The notes beneath the pieces were generated by a model, which was given only the letters and a program-made list of their open reading frames with translations, did no database searches and was not told where the DNA came from. Position numbers and translations under genes: made by a program. A stretch of DNA of 64,000 nt, taken from Mesorhizobium ciceri biovar biserrulae WSM1271 (lineage in GTDB: Bacteria > Pseudomonadota > Alphaproteobacteria > Rhizobiales > Rhizobiaceae). The stretch is taken from NCBI RefSeq assembly GCF_000185905.1, contig NC_014923.1:3185501-3249500 (forward strand), read 5' to 3'. Positions 53,378-62,300 of this stretch are shown here, one piece after another (position 1 is the first letter of the stretch; each line of letters begins with the position of its first letter).

Positions 53378-54528
53378 ACTGGCTGAAACCCTCCTGGCAG
53401 GCAGTGCTGGCGATCGTGCTGTGCCTGATCGCAGTGGCGCTCGGCCCGATCGCCGCGCCGAAAGTCGATCCACTGGCGCAGCCTGCAGGGACGTTGATAT
53501 ATCCCTATGTGGCGACGACCTGGCTGATCTTCGGCGTTCTGCTTGTCGCTGCTTTGATCTCGACGGCCAGAATACCGTCCATCGTCGAAGCCGTTGTGCT
53601 TTTCATCGGCGCGCATTTGCTCGCGTGGCTGCTGATTGGAGGCATCACCGGTTTCGAAGGCCTGGCGCGGACGCCGTACTTCCTGCTTCTCACCGCCGCA
53701 TGGCTGCTTGGCTGGCGCTGCGTGGCGGTGCTGTCATCATTGCGTCCCTTCGCCAAATGGGCTCGCACCGCGCTGCGCCTGATCATCCCGGCCATCTTCG
53801 GCGCCTGGATCCTGATCATCTGGGAAGCGGTGACGCGTGGGGCCGGCATACCCTTCATCCTGCTGCCGCCGCCAAGTGCCATCGGCGCGCGCATCGCCGG
53901 TTCGCTGCCGGTGCTCGGCGCCGATGTCCGCCAGACCATCTTCAAGGCGGTCATCTTCGGTTATGTCGTGGGTAGCGGCGCCGGCTTCATCACCGCGGTG
54001 CTCGCTGACCGTGTGCCTTTCCTGCGGCGCGGCCTGCTGCCGATCGGCAACATGGTCTCGGCGCTGCCGATCATCGGCGTCGCGCCGATCATGGTGATGT
54101 GGTTCGGCTTCGACTGGCAGTCCAAGGCGGCGGTGGTCATCATCATGACCTTCTTCCCGATGCTGGTGAACACGGTCGCCGGTCTGGCCGCCTCCGGCCA
54201 TATGGAGCGCGACCTGATGCGCACCTACGCGTCGGGCTACTGGCCGACGCTCTTGAAGCTTCGGCTGCCGGCAGCAGCTCCCTTCATCTTCAACGCGCTG
54301 AAGATCAACTCGACGCTGGCGCTGATCGGCGCCATCGTTGCCGAGTTCTTCGGCACGCCTGTCGTCGGCATGGGCTTCCGCATCTCGACCGAGGTCGGGC
54401 GGATGAACATCGACATGGTCTGGGCCGAAATCGCAGTTGCAGCACTTGCGGGTTCGGTCTTTTATGGCGTGGTCGCTCTTGTCGAAAGAGCCGTCACGTT
54501 TTGGCATCCCTCTGTCCGTGGTGGATAG
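53374..54528 (+). CDS. ABC transporter permease (BPD family), second longer subunit
   Basis: A 384-residue permease. The C-terminal 260 residues carry the BPD channel (VGSGAGFITAVLADRVPF, HMERDLMRTYASGYWPTLLK coupling loop). The N-terminal about 120 residues hold additional helices (WQAVLAIVLCLIAVALGPI, TWLIFGVLLVAALIS), making it longer than usual. The start at 53374 shares ATGA with the preceding stop; a longer frame overlapping the previous gene is not credible. Confidence 0.87.
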   Translation: MNWLKPSWQAVLAIVLCLIAVALGPIAAPKVDPLAQPAGTLIYPYVATTWLIFGVLLVAALISTARIPSIVEAVVLFIGAHLLAWLLIGGITGFEGLARTPYFLLLTAAWLLGWRCVAVLSSLRPFAKWARTALRLIIPAIFGAWILIIWEAVTRGAGIPFILLPPPSAIGARIAGSLPVLGADVRQTIFKAVIFGYVVGSGAGFITAVLADRVPFLRRGLLPIGNMVSALPIIGVAPIMVMWFGFDWQSKAAVVIIMTFFPMLVNTVAGLAASGHMERDLMRTYASGYWPTLLKLRLPAAAPFIFNALKINSTLALIGAIVAEFFGTPVVGMGFRISTEVGRMNIDMVWAEIAVAALAGSVFYGVVALVERAVTFWHPSVRGG

Positions 54529-54568
54529 GGGCGGTGGGTTTAGGGCACTAACTTCAGAGGGTAACAAA

Positions 54569-55540
54569 ATGAAAAGACTGATTATTCCCGTTCTGGCTGG
54601 CGCGATGTCGCTTGCCGCTTTCCAGGCAATGGCCGCCGACAAGGTGACGTTGCAGCTGAAATGGGTCACGCAGGCCCAGTTTGCCGGCTACTATGTCGCC
54701 AAGGCCAAGGGTTTCTATGAGGCCGAGGGTCTCGACGTCGACATCAAGCCGGGCGGTCCCGATATCGCGCCCGAGCAGGTGATCGCCGGCGGTGGTGCCG
54801 ACGTTATCGTCGACTGGATGGGCGGTGCGCTGGCTGCCCGCGAAAAGGGCGTGCCGCTGGTCAACATCGCCCAGCCGTTCAAGAAGGCCGGCATGGAACT
54901 GGTCTGCCCGAAGGACGGCCCGATCAAGACCGAAGCCGACTTCAAAGGTCACACGCTCGGCGTCTGGTTCTTCGGCAACGAGTATCCGTTCTACGCCTGG
55001 ATGAACAAGCTCGGCCTGAAGACCGAGGGCGGCCCGGACGGCGTCACGGTGCTCAAGCAGAGTTTTGACGTGCAGCCGCTGATCCAGAAGCAGGCGGACT
55101 GCATCTCGGTCATGACCTACAACGAATACTGGCAACTGATCGACGCCGGCTACAAGCCGGAACAGCTGACCGTGTTCAACTACTCGGCCATGGGCAACGA
55201 CCTGCTCGAGGACGGGCTCTATGCGTCCGAAGACAAGCTCAAGGATCCGGCCTTCGAAGACAAGATGGTGCGTTTCGTGCGCGCCTCGATGAAGGGCTGG
55301 AAATATGCCATCGACAACAATGACGAAGCCGCAGGCATCGTCATGGACGGCGGCGGTCAGGACGAGAACCACCAGAAGCGCATGATGAGCGAAGTCGCCA
55401 AGCTGATCGACAATGCCGACGGCAAGCTTGACCCGGCGACCTACGAGCGCACCGCCAAGGCGCTGCTCGACCAGAAGATCATCACCAAGGAGCCGACCGG
55501 CGCCTACACCACCGCCATCACCGACAAAGCGGTCAAGTAA
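54569..55540 (+). CDS. NMT1/Thi5-like ABC substrate-binding protein
   Basis: A 323-residue periplasmic receptor: signal peptide MKRLIIPVLAGAMSLAAFQA with cleavage after AMA, then KVTLQLKWVTQAQFAGYYVA and KGFYEAEGLDVDI, typical of the family binding pyrimidine-like ligands (hydroxymethylpyrimidine, formylaminopyrimidine, riboflavin precursors) or sulfonates. AGAGGG lies 6-7 nt before the ATG. Because it follows a uracil-degradation cluster, a pyrimidine cargo is the simplest inference; the pocket residues cannot be compared here. Confidence 0.87.
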   Translation: MKRLIIPVLAGAMSLAAFQAMAADKVTLQLKWVTQAQFAGYYVAKAKGFYEAEGLDVDIKPGGPDIAPEQVIAGGGADVIVDWMGGALAAREKGVPLVNIAQPFKKAGMELVCPKDGPIKTEADFKGHTLGVWFFGNEYPFYAWMNKLGLKTEGGPDGVTVLKQSFDVQPLIQKQADCISVMTYNEYWQLIDAGYKPEQLTVFNYSAMGNDLLEDGLYASEDKLKDPAFEDKMVRFVRASMKGWKYAIDNNDEAAGIVMDGGGQDENHQKRMMSEVAKLIDNADGKLDPATYERTAKALLDQKIITKEPTGAYTTAITDKAVK

Positions 55541-55570
55541 GCCTAGCCGGCAACACATCTATCCAGAAAG

Positions 55571-55602
55571 CGGCGCCTCCGGCAGAAATGTCAGAGGCGC
55601 CG
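55571..55602. terminator. hairpin between transporter operon and Lrp gene
   Basis: CGGCGCCTC (55571-55579) pairs with GAGGCGCCG (55594-55602) over 9 bp with a 14-nt loop, followed by TTCCTTTA. The right arm lies within the last codons of the convergent Lrp gene. It can serve as terminator for the transporter operon. Confidence 0.7.
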
Positions 55603-56049
55603 TTCCTTTATGGTGTTCATGACGAAGCTGGTCTCGATCGAGGCGACGCATTTCAGCCGCGCGATCTTTTCCTTGATGAAGCGCTCGTATTGTTCGAGGC
55701 TTCCCGTCACCACTTTCAGCACATAGTCGCGCGAACCGGTGACGAGGTGGCATTCCAGCACCTCTTCCCAGCCGCGGATCGCGTCCTCGAACATCACGAT
55801 CTCGTCTTCGTTCTGGCGGCCGAGCCGGATGGTGGCGATGGCGACCATGCTCCAGCCGAAGGCTGAGGGATCGACCAGCGTGGTGTAGCCTCTGATGACC
55901 CCGGTCTCCTCCAGCCGCCGCACACGCCTCAGGCAGGGCGACGGCGACAGGCCGATGCGCTCGGCAAGCTCGTTGTTGGTGATGCGGGCGTCGGCCCGCA
56001 GCTCACGCAGGATTTTCAGGTCGAAATCGTCGGCTATCTTCTGCTGCAC
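55591..56049 (-). CDS. Lrp/AsnC-family transcriptional regulator
   Basis: A 152-residue protein: an N-terminal HTH (ITNNELAERIGLSPSPCLRRV) and a C-terminal RAM ligand domain (ECHLVTGSRDYVLKV). A GTG start at 56049 has GGAGAG 7 nt upstream; an upstream frame to 56109 has no such site. It diverges from a cystathionine-synthase-family gene that is frameshifted here, so it probably regulates sulfur amino acid breakdown, as MdeR-type Lrp proteins do. Confidence 0.88.
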   Translation of the reverse strand: MQQKIADDFDLKILRELRADARITNNELAERIGLSPSPCLRRVRRLEETGVIRGYTTLVDPSAFGWSMVAIATIRLGRQNEDEIVMFEDAIRGWEEVLECHLVTGSRDYVLKVVTGSLEQYERFIKEKIARLKCVASIETSFVMNTIKERRL

Positions 56050-56174
56050 TTTCGGTCTCTCCAGGCAATTTGTTGCGGGGATGCAGCCATGTGAGCCCAA
56101 AAATAGCAAGGACTGGCGGAACGAGATCGCATAAATTGCCGTTCACTATTTCACTCGAACAGGCAGGAAAAGCC

Positions 56175-57457
56175 ATGACCGCGCCACGCCCGTCGAAAAC
56201 CCATATCGGCAACCACAAGCTCCATCCGGAGACGCTGATGCTGAGCTATGGCTTCGATCCGCAGCTGTCGGAGGGCGCCGTCAGCCGCCGGTGTTCCTGA
56301 CCTCGACCTTCGTGTTCAAGTCGGCGGAGGAGGGACGCGACTTCTTCGACTACACATCCGGCAGGAAGGAGCCGCCGAGCGGCACCGCCTCCGGCCTGGT
56401 CTATTCGCGCTTCAATCATCCCAACAGCGAGATCGTCGAGGACCGGCTGGCGATTTATGAGGGGACGGATGCCTGTATCCTGTTTTCATCGGGCATGTCG
56501 GCGATCGCCACGACGCTGCTCGCCTATGCCCGTCCGGGCGACGTCATCCTGCATTCGCAGCCACTCTACGGCGGCACGGAGACGCTTTTGACGCGCACGC
56601 TCTCCGGTTTCGGCATCGGTGCTGTCGGTTTCGCGGATGGCGTGGACGAGCCGGCGGTGCGCACGGCCGCCGACGCGGCCGTCGCGAAAGGCCGCGTGTC
56701 GATCATCCTGATCGAGACGCCGTCAAACCCGACCAACAGCCTGGTCGACCTCGCGCTGATGCGCAAGATCGCCGACGAGATCGGCGCGAGCCAAGGGTCT
56801 ACGCCGATCATCGTGTGCGACAACACATTGCTGGGTCCGGTGTTCCAGCGGCCGACCGAACATGGTGCCGACGTGTCGGTTTATTCGCTGACCAAATATG
56901 TCGGCGGCCATTCCGACCTGATCGCAGGTGCCGCCATGGGCAGCAAGGCTATCACCAAGCCGATCAAGGCGCTGCGCGGCGCGATCGGCACGCAGCTCGA
57001 CCCGCATTCCTGCTGGATGCTCGGCCGCTCGCTGGAGACGCTGTCGATCCGCATGGAGCGGGCCAACGACAATGCTCGCCTGGTTGCCGAATTCCTGCGC
57101 GACCACGCCAAGGTCGACAAGGTGCACTACCTGCCGTTTCTGGGCGAGAATACGCCGGCCGGCCGCGCCTACAGGGCGCAATGCAGCGGCGCCGGATCAA
57201 CCTTCTCCTTCGACATCAAGGGCGGGGAGAAGGCGGCTTTCGCCTTCCTCAACGGATTGCAGATCTTCAAGCTGGCGGTGAGCCTCGGCGGAACGGAATC
57301 GCTGGCCAGTCACCCCGCGGCCATGACCCATTCGGGCATTCCCTTCGAGGTGCGCCAGCGCATCGGCGTGCTGGAGACCACGGTCAGGCTGTCGATCGGC
57401 GTCGAGCATCCGGACGATCTGATCGCCGACCTGACGCAGGCGCTGGCGGCGGTCTGA
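56175..57457 (+). pseudogene. cystathionine gamma-synthase/methionine gamma-lyase family gene with a frameshift
   Basis: The ATG at 56175 opens a reading frame ([20 protein letters not shown]) that breaks into a stop after about 42 codons. From about 56283 the family sequence resumes one frame away, as [17 protein letters not shown], and runs to 57457. The family expectation at the break is GAVKPPVF; the DNA reads GTCAGCCGCCGG where GTCAAGCCGCCGG would restore it, so one A appears missing near 56282. The rest looks intact, with PLP lysine in [12 protein letters not shown]. It is either a recent pseudogene or a sequencing error. The intact enzyme would have about 428 residues and cleave or form C-S bonds. 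Confidence 0.85.
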
Positions 57458-57611
57458 CCGCTATCGCTAAAGCCGGACAGGACGGCCCCTAGGATCTCTA
57501 TACGTCATCACAAAAACGTGTGGTTGGATACATTGTGCCGCCAGGCCGTTCCGTTGGCGCATGCGCGCGCCGGGGAGCCGCGACGCGTGCACAGTCAATC
57601 GGAGGTTCTTC

Positions 57612-58052
57612 ATGCGCACCCAATCCTTCTTACCGGCGCTGTCGGCGCTGGCCATTTCGACCGCTTTCCTGTTCGCATCGCCGGCCCTGGCAGCCATGGA
57701 AAAGTTCAAGGCGACACTAGACGGCAGCCAGCAGAGCCCGCCCGTCACCACGAAGGGTAAGGGCACGGCCACTTTCACCTTCGACACGACCAAGAAGAAG
57801 CTCAACTGGAACGTCAAATATTCCGGCCTCAGCGGACCGGCGACGGCCGCGCATATCCATGGCCCTGCGGCGATGGGTGAAAACGCCGACCCTGTCATCC
57901 CGTTCAAAAAACTCAAGAGCCCGATCAAGGGGTCGGAGACGCTCACTGATGCCCAGGCGGCTGACCTTGAGGCCGGCAAGTATTACGTCAACGTCCACAC
58001 CAAAGCGAACCCGAATGGGGAGGTCCGCGGCCAGATCGAGAAGGCGAAGTAG
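57612..58052 (+). CDS. secreted CHRD-domain protein
   Basis: A 146-residue protein: the signal peptide (MRTQSFLPALSALAISTAFL) ends at ALA-AM, then a CHRD domain with KATLDGSQQSPPV at the start and AAHIHGPA and YYVNVHTKANPNGEVRGQI at the end. CHRD domains (also in chordin) form beta structures of unclear function in bacterial secreted proteins. GGAGG stands 6 nt before the chosen ATG; the frame extends upstream without a site. Confidence 0.85.
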   Translation: MRTQSFLPALSALAISTAFLFASPALAAMEKFKATLDGSQQSPPVTTKGKGTATFTFDTTKKKLNWNVKYSGLSGPATAAHIHGPAAMGENADPVIPFKKLKSPIKGSETLTDAQAADLEAGKYYVNVHTKANPNGEVRGQIEKAK

Positions 58053-58078
58053 CTGACCGTTGAAGGTTGGCGGGACAG

Positions 58079-58233
58079 CGCCCCCTCTGTCCTGCCGGAC
58101 ATCTCCCCCTCAAGGGGGGAGATCGAATGTACTTCGGGTTTCGCCAATCGCCAGTGTTGGAAGAAGGGCGAGACGACGAAACTGCCAATCTCCCCCCCTT
58201 GAGGGGGAGATGCCCGGCAGGGCAGAGGGGGCG
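58079..58233. repeat. second copy of the 155-bp RIME-like element, inverted orientation
   Basis: Ends CGCCCCCTCTG (58079-58089) and CAGAGGGGGCG (58223-58233). It is homologous along its length to the element at 242-402 when reverse-complemented. It lies between the CHRD gene and the convergent TPP-enzyme gene. Confidence 0.82.
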
Positions 58234-58263
58234 TGAAGGAACTCGACTTGCCCCGGTCGGCTC

Positions 58264-59913
58264 TCAAACCTTGTCGCGGATCTGGGTCATCGTCCGGGTC
58301 GGGGTGATCGCTTCGGGGTCGAGCCGGATCTCGACGATCGCCGGCTTGCCGCTGGCGCGGGCGCGTTCGAAGGCCGGGGCGAAGTCCGCCGTCTTCTCAA
58401 CCGTTTCGCCATGGCCGCCATAGGCGCGGGCGAGAGCCGCGAAATCGGGGTTCTTGAGGTCGGTGGCCACCACGCGGCCGGGATATTCGCGCTCCTGATG
58501 CATGCGGATGGTGCCGTAGATGCCGTTGTTGACGACGACGACGACGATCGGCAGGTCGTATTGCACGGCAGTGGCGAATTCCTGCCCGTTCATCAGGAAG
58601 CAGCCGTCGCCGGCGAAAGCGACCACGGTGCGCTCTGGAAACAGCTCTTTGGCGGCGACTGCCGCAGGCGTGCCATAGCCCATCGAGCCTGACGTCGGTG
58701 CACCTTGAGTGGCGAAGCGGCGGAAGCGATGGAAACGATGCACCCAGGTGGCATAGTTGCCGGCGCCGTTGGTGAGGATGGCGTCGTCGGGCAGCATCTT
58801 TTCGAGATAGTTCATGATCGGGCCCATCTGGACCGGGCCGGGGCCGCTTTCGGGTGGTGTCGACCAGTCGAGATAGGCGGCATGCAGCTTTGGCGTCTCG
58901 GCTGCCCAGACGGGTGCGGAGGCCGGCTTGCGTTTGGCGAAAGCGTCGACGAAGGCGGACGGCGAGGCGTTGATCGCCAATGCCGGCCTGTAAACGCGGC
59001 CGAGCTCGCCGGAATCGGCATGGACATGGACCAGTGTCTGGGCCGGGTAGGGGCTTTTCAGCAGCGTGTAGTCCGAGGAGGGCATTTCGCCCATGCGGCC
59101 GCCGATCAGCAGCACGAGGTCGGCCTGCTTGATCGCTGTGGCCAGCTTCGGGTTGATGCCTATGCCGACATCGCCGGCATAGTTCGGATGCAGATGATCG
59201 AACAGCATCTGGCGGCGGAAGGAACAGCCGACCGGCAGCGACCAGGCCTCGGCGATCGTGCGCATTTGTGCAACCGCCTCGGCGTCCCAGCGCGTGCCGC
59301 CAAGGATGACGAAAGGCCGCTTGGACTTGGCCAGCAGTTTCTCAAGCGCATCGAGTTCGGCTTCCCCGGCCCGCGTTTCGACCGGTGTGTGCGGCAAGGC
59401 GACGGGCGCCTCGACGACACTGGTCAGCATGTCTTCGGGCAGCGAGATCACCACCGGGCCGGGACGGCCCGATGTCGCCACGGCGAAGGCGCGGGTGACG
59501 AATTCTGGGATGCGCGAGGCGTCGTCGATCTCGACTACCCATTTGGCGATGTCGCCGAAGAACCTCTTGTAATCCACCTCCTGGAAAGCCTCGCGCTCCT
59601 TGGCGTGGCCGGCGACCTGGCCGATGAACAGGATGACGGGTATCGAATCCTGCATGGCGATGTGGATGCCGGCCGAGGCATTGGTGGCGCCGGGGCCGCG
59701 GGTGACGAAGCAGATGCCGGGCTTGCCGGTCAGGCGGCCGTGGCAATCGGCCATCATGGCGGCACCGCCTTCCTGGCGGCAGACGATGGTGCGAATCGCT
59801 GAATCGTGCAGCGCGTCGAGCACCGCCAGATAGGATTCACCGGGCACGCAGTAGATGCGGTCGGTGCCGTTGGCTTCGAGAGCGTCGACGATGAGTTGTC
59901 CGCCGGTCTTCAT
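58264..59913 (-). CDS. acetolactate-synthase-like thiamine pyrophosphate enzyme
   Basis: A 549-residue TPP-dependent enzyme with the usual three domains. Catalytic Glu48 is in CRQEGGAAMM, and the metal/TPP motif is GDG 435-437 (AGDGCFLMNGQEF) ending in NN. It resembles the ALS-like group, which includes lyases and decarboxylases of 2-oxo acids or 2-hydroxyacyl-CoA, rather than biosynthetic IlvB. The upstream gene overlaps it by 4 bp and encodes a class III CoA transferase, so a CoA-linked substrate is possible. The reaction is unknown. Confidence 0.82.
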   Translation of the reverse strand: MKTGGQLIVDALEANGTDRIYCVPGESYLAVLDALHDSAIRTIVCRQEGGAAMMADCHGRLTGKPGICFVTRGPGATNASAGIHIAMQDSIPVILFIGQVAGHAKEREAFQEVDYKRFFGDIAKWVVEIDDASRIPEFVTRAFAVATSGRPGPVVISLPEDMLTSVVEAPVALPHTPVETRAGEAELDALEKLLAKSKRPFVILGGTRWDAEAVAQMRTIAEAWSLPVGCSFRRQMLFDHLHPNYAGDVGIGINPKLATAIKQADLVLLIGGRMGEMPSSDYTLLKSPYPAQTLVHVHADSGELGRVYRPALAINASPSAFVDAFAKRKPASAPVWAAETPKLHAAYLDWSTPPESGPGPVQMGPIMNYLEKMLPDDAILTNGAGNYATWVHRFHRFRRFATQGAPTSGSMGYGTPAAVAAKELFPERTVVAFAGDGCFLMNGQEFATAVQYDLPIVVVVVNNGIYGTIRMHQEREYPGRVVATDLKNPDFAALARAYGGHGETVEKTADFAPAFERARASGKPAIVEIRLDPEAITPTRTMTQIRDKV

Positions 59914-61085
59914 TGTCCAGACTTCTCCAGTTCGGCAAGGATTTCTTGCGTGTGCTCGCCCAGGCGCGGCGAGGGGCGCTCATAGACCAGCGGCGTGCCC
60001 GACATCACCATCGGCGCGCGCACCGAAGGCAGAAGATTGCCATGGCCGTCGTCCAGGTCGAGCCGCATGCCGCGCGCGATCGTCTGCGGGTCGGCGAACA
60101 TCTGGCCGATCGTGTTGATCGGGCTCGCCGGCACGCCGGCCGCTTCGAGCTTTGCCAGCAGCGGATCGCGGTCGAAGATCTTCAGCGCTTCGATCACATG
60201 CTCGCGCAGCTTGACCCGGTTGGCGACCCGGGCGGGGTTGGTGGCGAAGTCGGGATTGGCCGGCAGATCGTCCAGCCCGACGGCAGCGCAGAATTTGGCG
60301 AACTGGCCGTCATTGCCCACCGCAAGGATGATGTGCCCATCCCGGACCGGCACCACCTCGTAGGGGGCGATGTTCATATGCGCATTGCCCATCTGCACCG
60401 GCGATTTGCCGGAGACGAGATAGTTCAAATTCTGGTTGCCGAGCGCCGAGATCTGGGTGTCGAAAAGCGCCATGTCGACATGCTGACCTTCGCCGGTCTG
60501 CTCGGCATGGCGCAGTGCTGCCTGGATGGCGATGACCGAATAAAGGCCGGTGAAGATGTCGGAGATGGCGACGCCGGCTTTTTGCGGCTCGCGGCCGACC
60601 TCGCCGGTGATCGACATCATGCCGGCCATGGCCTGGATGATAAAGTCGTAGCCGGCGCGCGGTGCGTACGGACCGTCCTGGCCGAAGCCGGTGATCGAGC
60701 AGTAGACGAGGCGCGGGTTGATCTTGCGCAGGCTGTCATAGTCGAGGCCGTATTTCTTCAGGCCGCCGAGCTTGAAGTTCTCGATCAGCACGTCCGAAGT
60801 GGCGACCAGGCGGCGCACCGTCTCGGCGCCTTCCGGGGTCGAGAAATCGATGGCGATGGAGCGCTTGCCGCGGTTGCAGGAATGGTAATAGGCGGCCGAC
60901 AGGTTCTCGCCGTCCTTGCCCATGACGAAGGGCGGGCCCCATTTGCGGGTGTCGTCGCCGCCATCGGGGCTCTCGACCTTGATGACATCGGCGCCGAGAT
61001 CGGCAAGCAACTGCCCGGCCCATGGCCCGGCAAGGATGCGGGCGAGTTCGACGACGCGGACGCCTTTCAGCGGGGGCTCAGCCAT
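59910..61085 (-). CDS. class III (CaiB/BaiF-type) CoA transferase
   Basis: A 391-residue formyl-CoA-transferase-like enzyme that moves CoA between carboxylic acids. The catalytic aspartate is Asp176 in VAISDIFTG, with the family start LKGVRVVELARILAGPWAG. It is translationally coupled to the TPP enzyme. The arrangement resembles frc-oxc of oxalate breakdown, but the partner does not look like oxalyl-CoA decarboxylase, so another acid is probable. Confidence 0.87.
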   Translation of the reverse strand: MAEPPLKGVRVVELARILAGPWAGQLLADLGADVIKVESPDGGDDTRKWGPPFVMGKDGENLSAAYYHSCNRGKRSIAIDFSTPEGAETVRRLVATSDVLIENFKLGGLKKYGLDYDSLRKINPRLVYCSITGFGQDGPYAPRAGYDFIIQAMAGMMSITGEVGREPQKAGVAISDIFTGLYSVIAIQAALRHAEQTGEGQHVDMALFDTQISALGNQNLNYLVSGKSPVQMGNAHMNIAPYEVVPVRDGHIILAVGNDGQFAKFCAAVGLDDLPANPDFATNPARVANRVKLREHVIEALKIFDRDPLLAKLEAAGVPASPINTIGQMFADPQTIARGMRLDLDDGHGNLLPSVRAPMVMSGTPLVYERPSPRLGEHTQEILAELEKSGQ

Positions 61086-61184
61086 GGATCACCGTGGTTG
61101 CCGCAATCACTGCGATTGCTGCGAAAGCAGAGCCTCTATCAAGCCCTGCAACGGCTGTCACGGCTCTTGCAATGGGCCAATCCG

Positions 61185-62117
61185 TCACGCTTTGAGGACT
61201 TCGTCGGCCCAGGCGGCGAAATCATCCATGATAATGTCGCGATTCACCTCGTTCAGGCTTTCGTGGCGGGTGTCGGCATAAACCTTTGAAACCAGATTCG
61301 AAAAGCCCATCTTGCGCATGCGATTGGCAAGATGGGTGATCCCTTTGCCATAGTCGGAAGCCGGATCCTTCTCGCCTCCGACGATGCTGACGGGCAGGTC
61401 GCGCCGTATACCGGCAAAGCCGGCATCCTTGCCGCCGTTCAGCGCCATACCGACGACGTCGCGCCACATCGACACCGAAGCGTCCCAGCCGCACAAGGGA
61501 TCGGCAATGTATTTCGCCACTTCCGCTTCGTCGCGCGACAGCCAGTCGAACACTGTGCGGTGATTGGGCACCGCCTTGCCCCAGGCCTGGAAGGTGAGTT
61601 TCGGCAGCAGGCGCGATGGCACGTCGGAGCCGAGCCGCATCCGTTCCCAGGCAAGGATGCCGAGCGCAAGCTGCCCAAGCGGGCCTTGGGAGAAATTGCC
61701 GTTCCAGATTGCTGCCGCGTGAACGCGTGGCGAGTGGCGCAACAGGTAGTTCAGCGCCACCGACGCACCCATCGAATGGCCAAACAGGATGACCGGTCTG
61801 TTTGGCCGTTCGCGGGCGATGAGATCATGGATGACGTCGACGTCGGCGATCACCTTGGCGGCACCGTCCCTGTCGGCGAACCTGCCGAGCGGAGCGTCGG
61901 ACGCCTTGGTCGCGCCGTGGCCGCGATGATCGTGGACATAGACGTCGAAACCGCGCGAGCCAAGAAAATCGGCAAAGCGGGCATAGCGCGCTGCGTGCTC
62001 GGCTAGCCCGTGATTGATCTGGACGACGGCGCGTGCCCGGCCATCGGCCTGCCTGACGAAAAGATTGAGCTCGGCACCGGTCGGCGAGGCAACCACGCGC
62101 TGCTGGCTGAATGACAT
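61185..62117 (-). CDS. alpha/beta hydrolase, lysophospholipase/monoglyceride-lipase-like
   Basis: A 310-residue serine hydrolase with the nucleophile elbow GHSMG (Ser115), the oxyanion region INHGLAEH and HDHRGHGATK typical of lysophospholipase L2/monoglyceride lipase. No signal peptide, so cytosolic. The catalytic Asp is probably in GGEKDPASDYG and the His in DTRHESLNE. Its substrate is a lipid ester, not further defined. It is divergent from the RNase T2 gene. Confidence 0.87.
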   Translation of the reverse strand: MSFSQQRVVASPTGAELNLFVRQADGRARAVVQINHGLAEHAARYARFADFLGSRGFDVYVHDHRGHGATKASDAPLGRFADRDGAAKVIADVDVIHDLIARERPNRPVILFGHSMGASVALNYLLRHSPRVHAAAIWNGNFSQGPLGQLALGILAWERMRLGSDVPSRLLPKLTFQAWGKAVPNHRTVFDWLSRDEAEVAKYIADPLCGWDASVSMWRDVVGMALNGGKDAGFAGIRRDLPVSIVGGEKDPASDYGKGITHLANRMRKMGFSNLVSKVYADTRHESLNEVNRDIIMDDFAAWADEVLKA

Positions 62118-62300
62118 GCCGCCTGATCCCGCCCCTGCTTTTGTCGTCGTTGGCTTTGTTTGCGCCGGCCCACATTATGCGTCAATCCGGCAAACCCGCT
62201 TTTCGCGACGATGTTTCTTGCGTTCGGTCAGCAAAATATCGCAATTCTGACATGGAGACAGCTTCAGTCTGTCGCCCACTTCTTCAGCCGGGGATTCTCC

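Noticed and set aside
58264..61085. Oxalate degradation operon (frc-oxc)
   Set aside because: The CoA transferase fits the class, but the TPP enzyme resembles acetolactate-synthase-like proteins rather than oxalyl-CoA decarboxylase.
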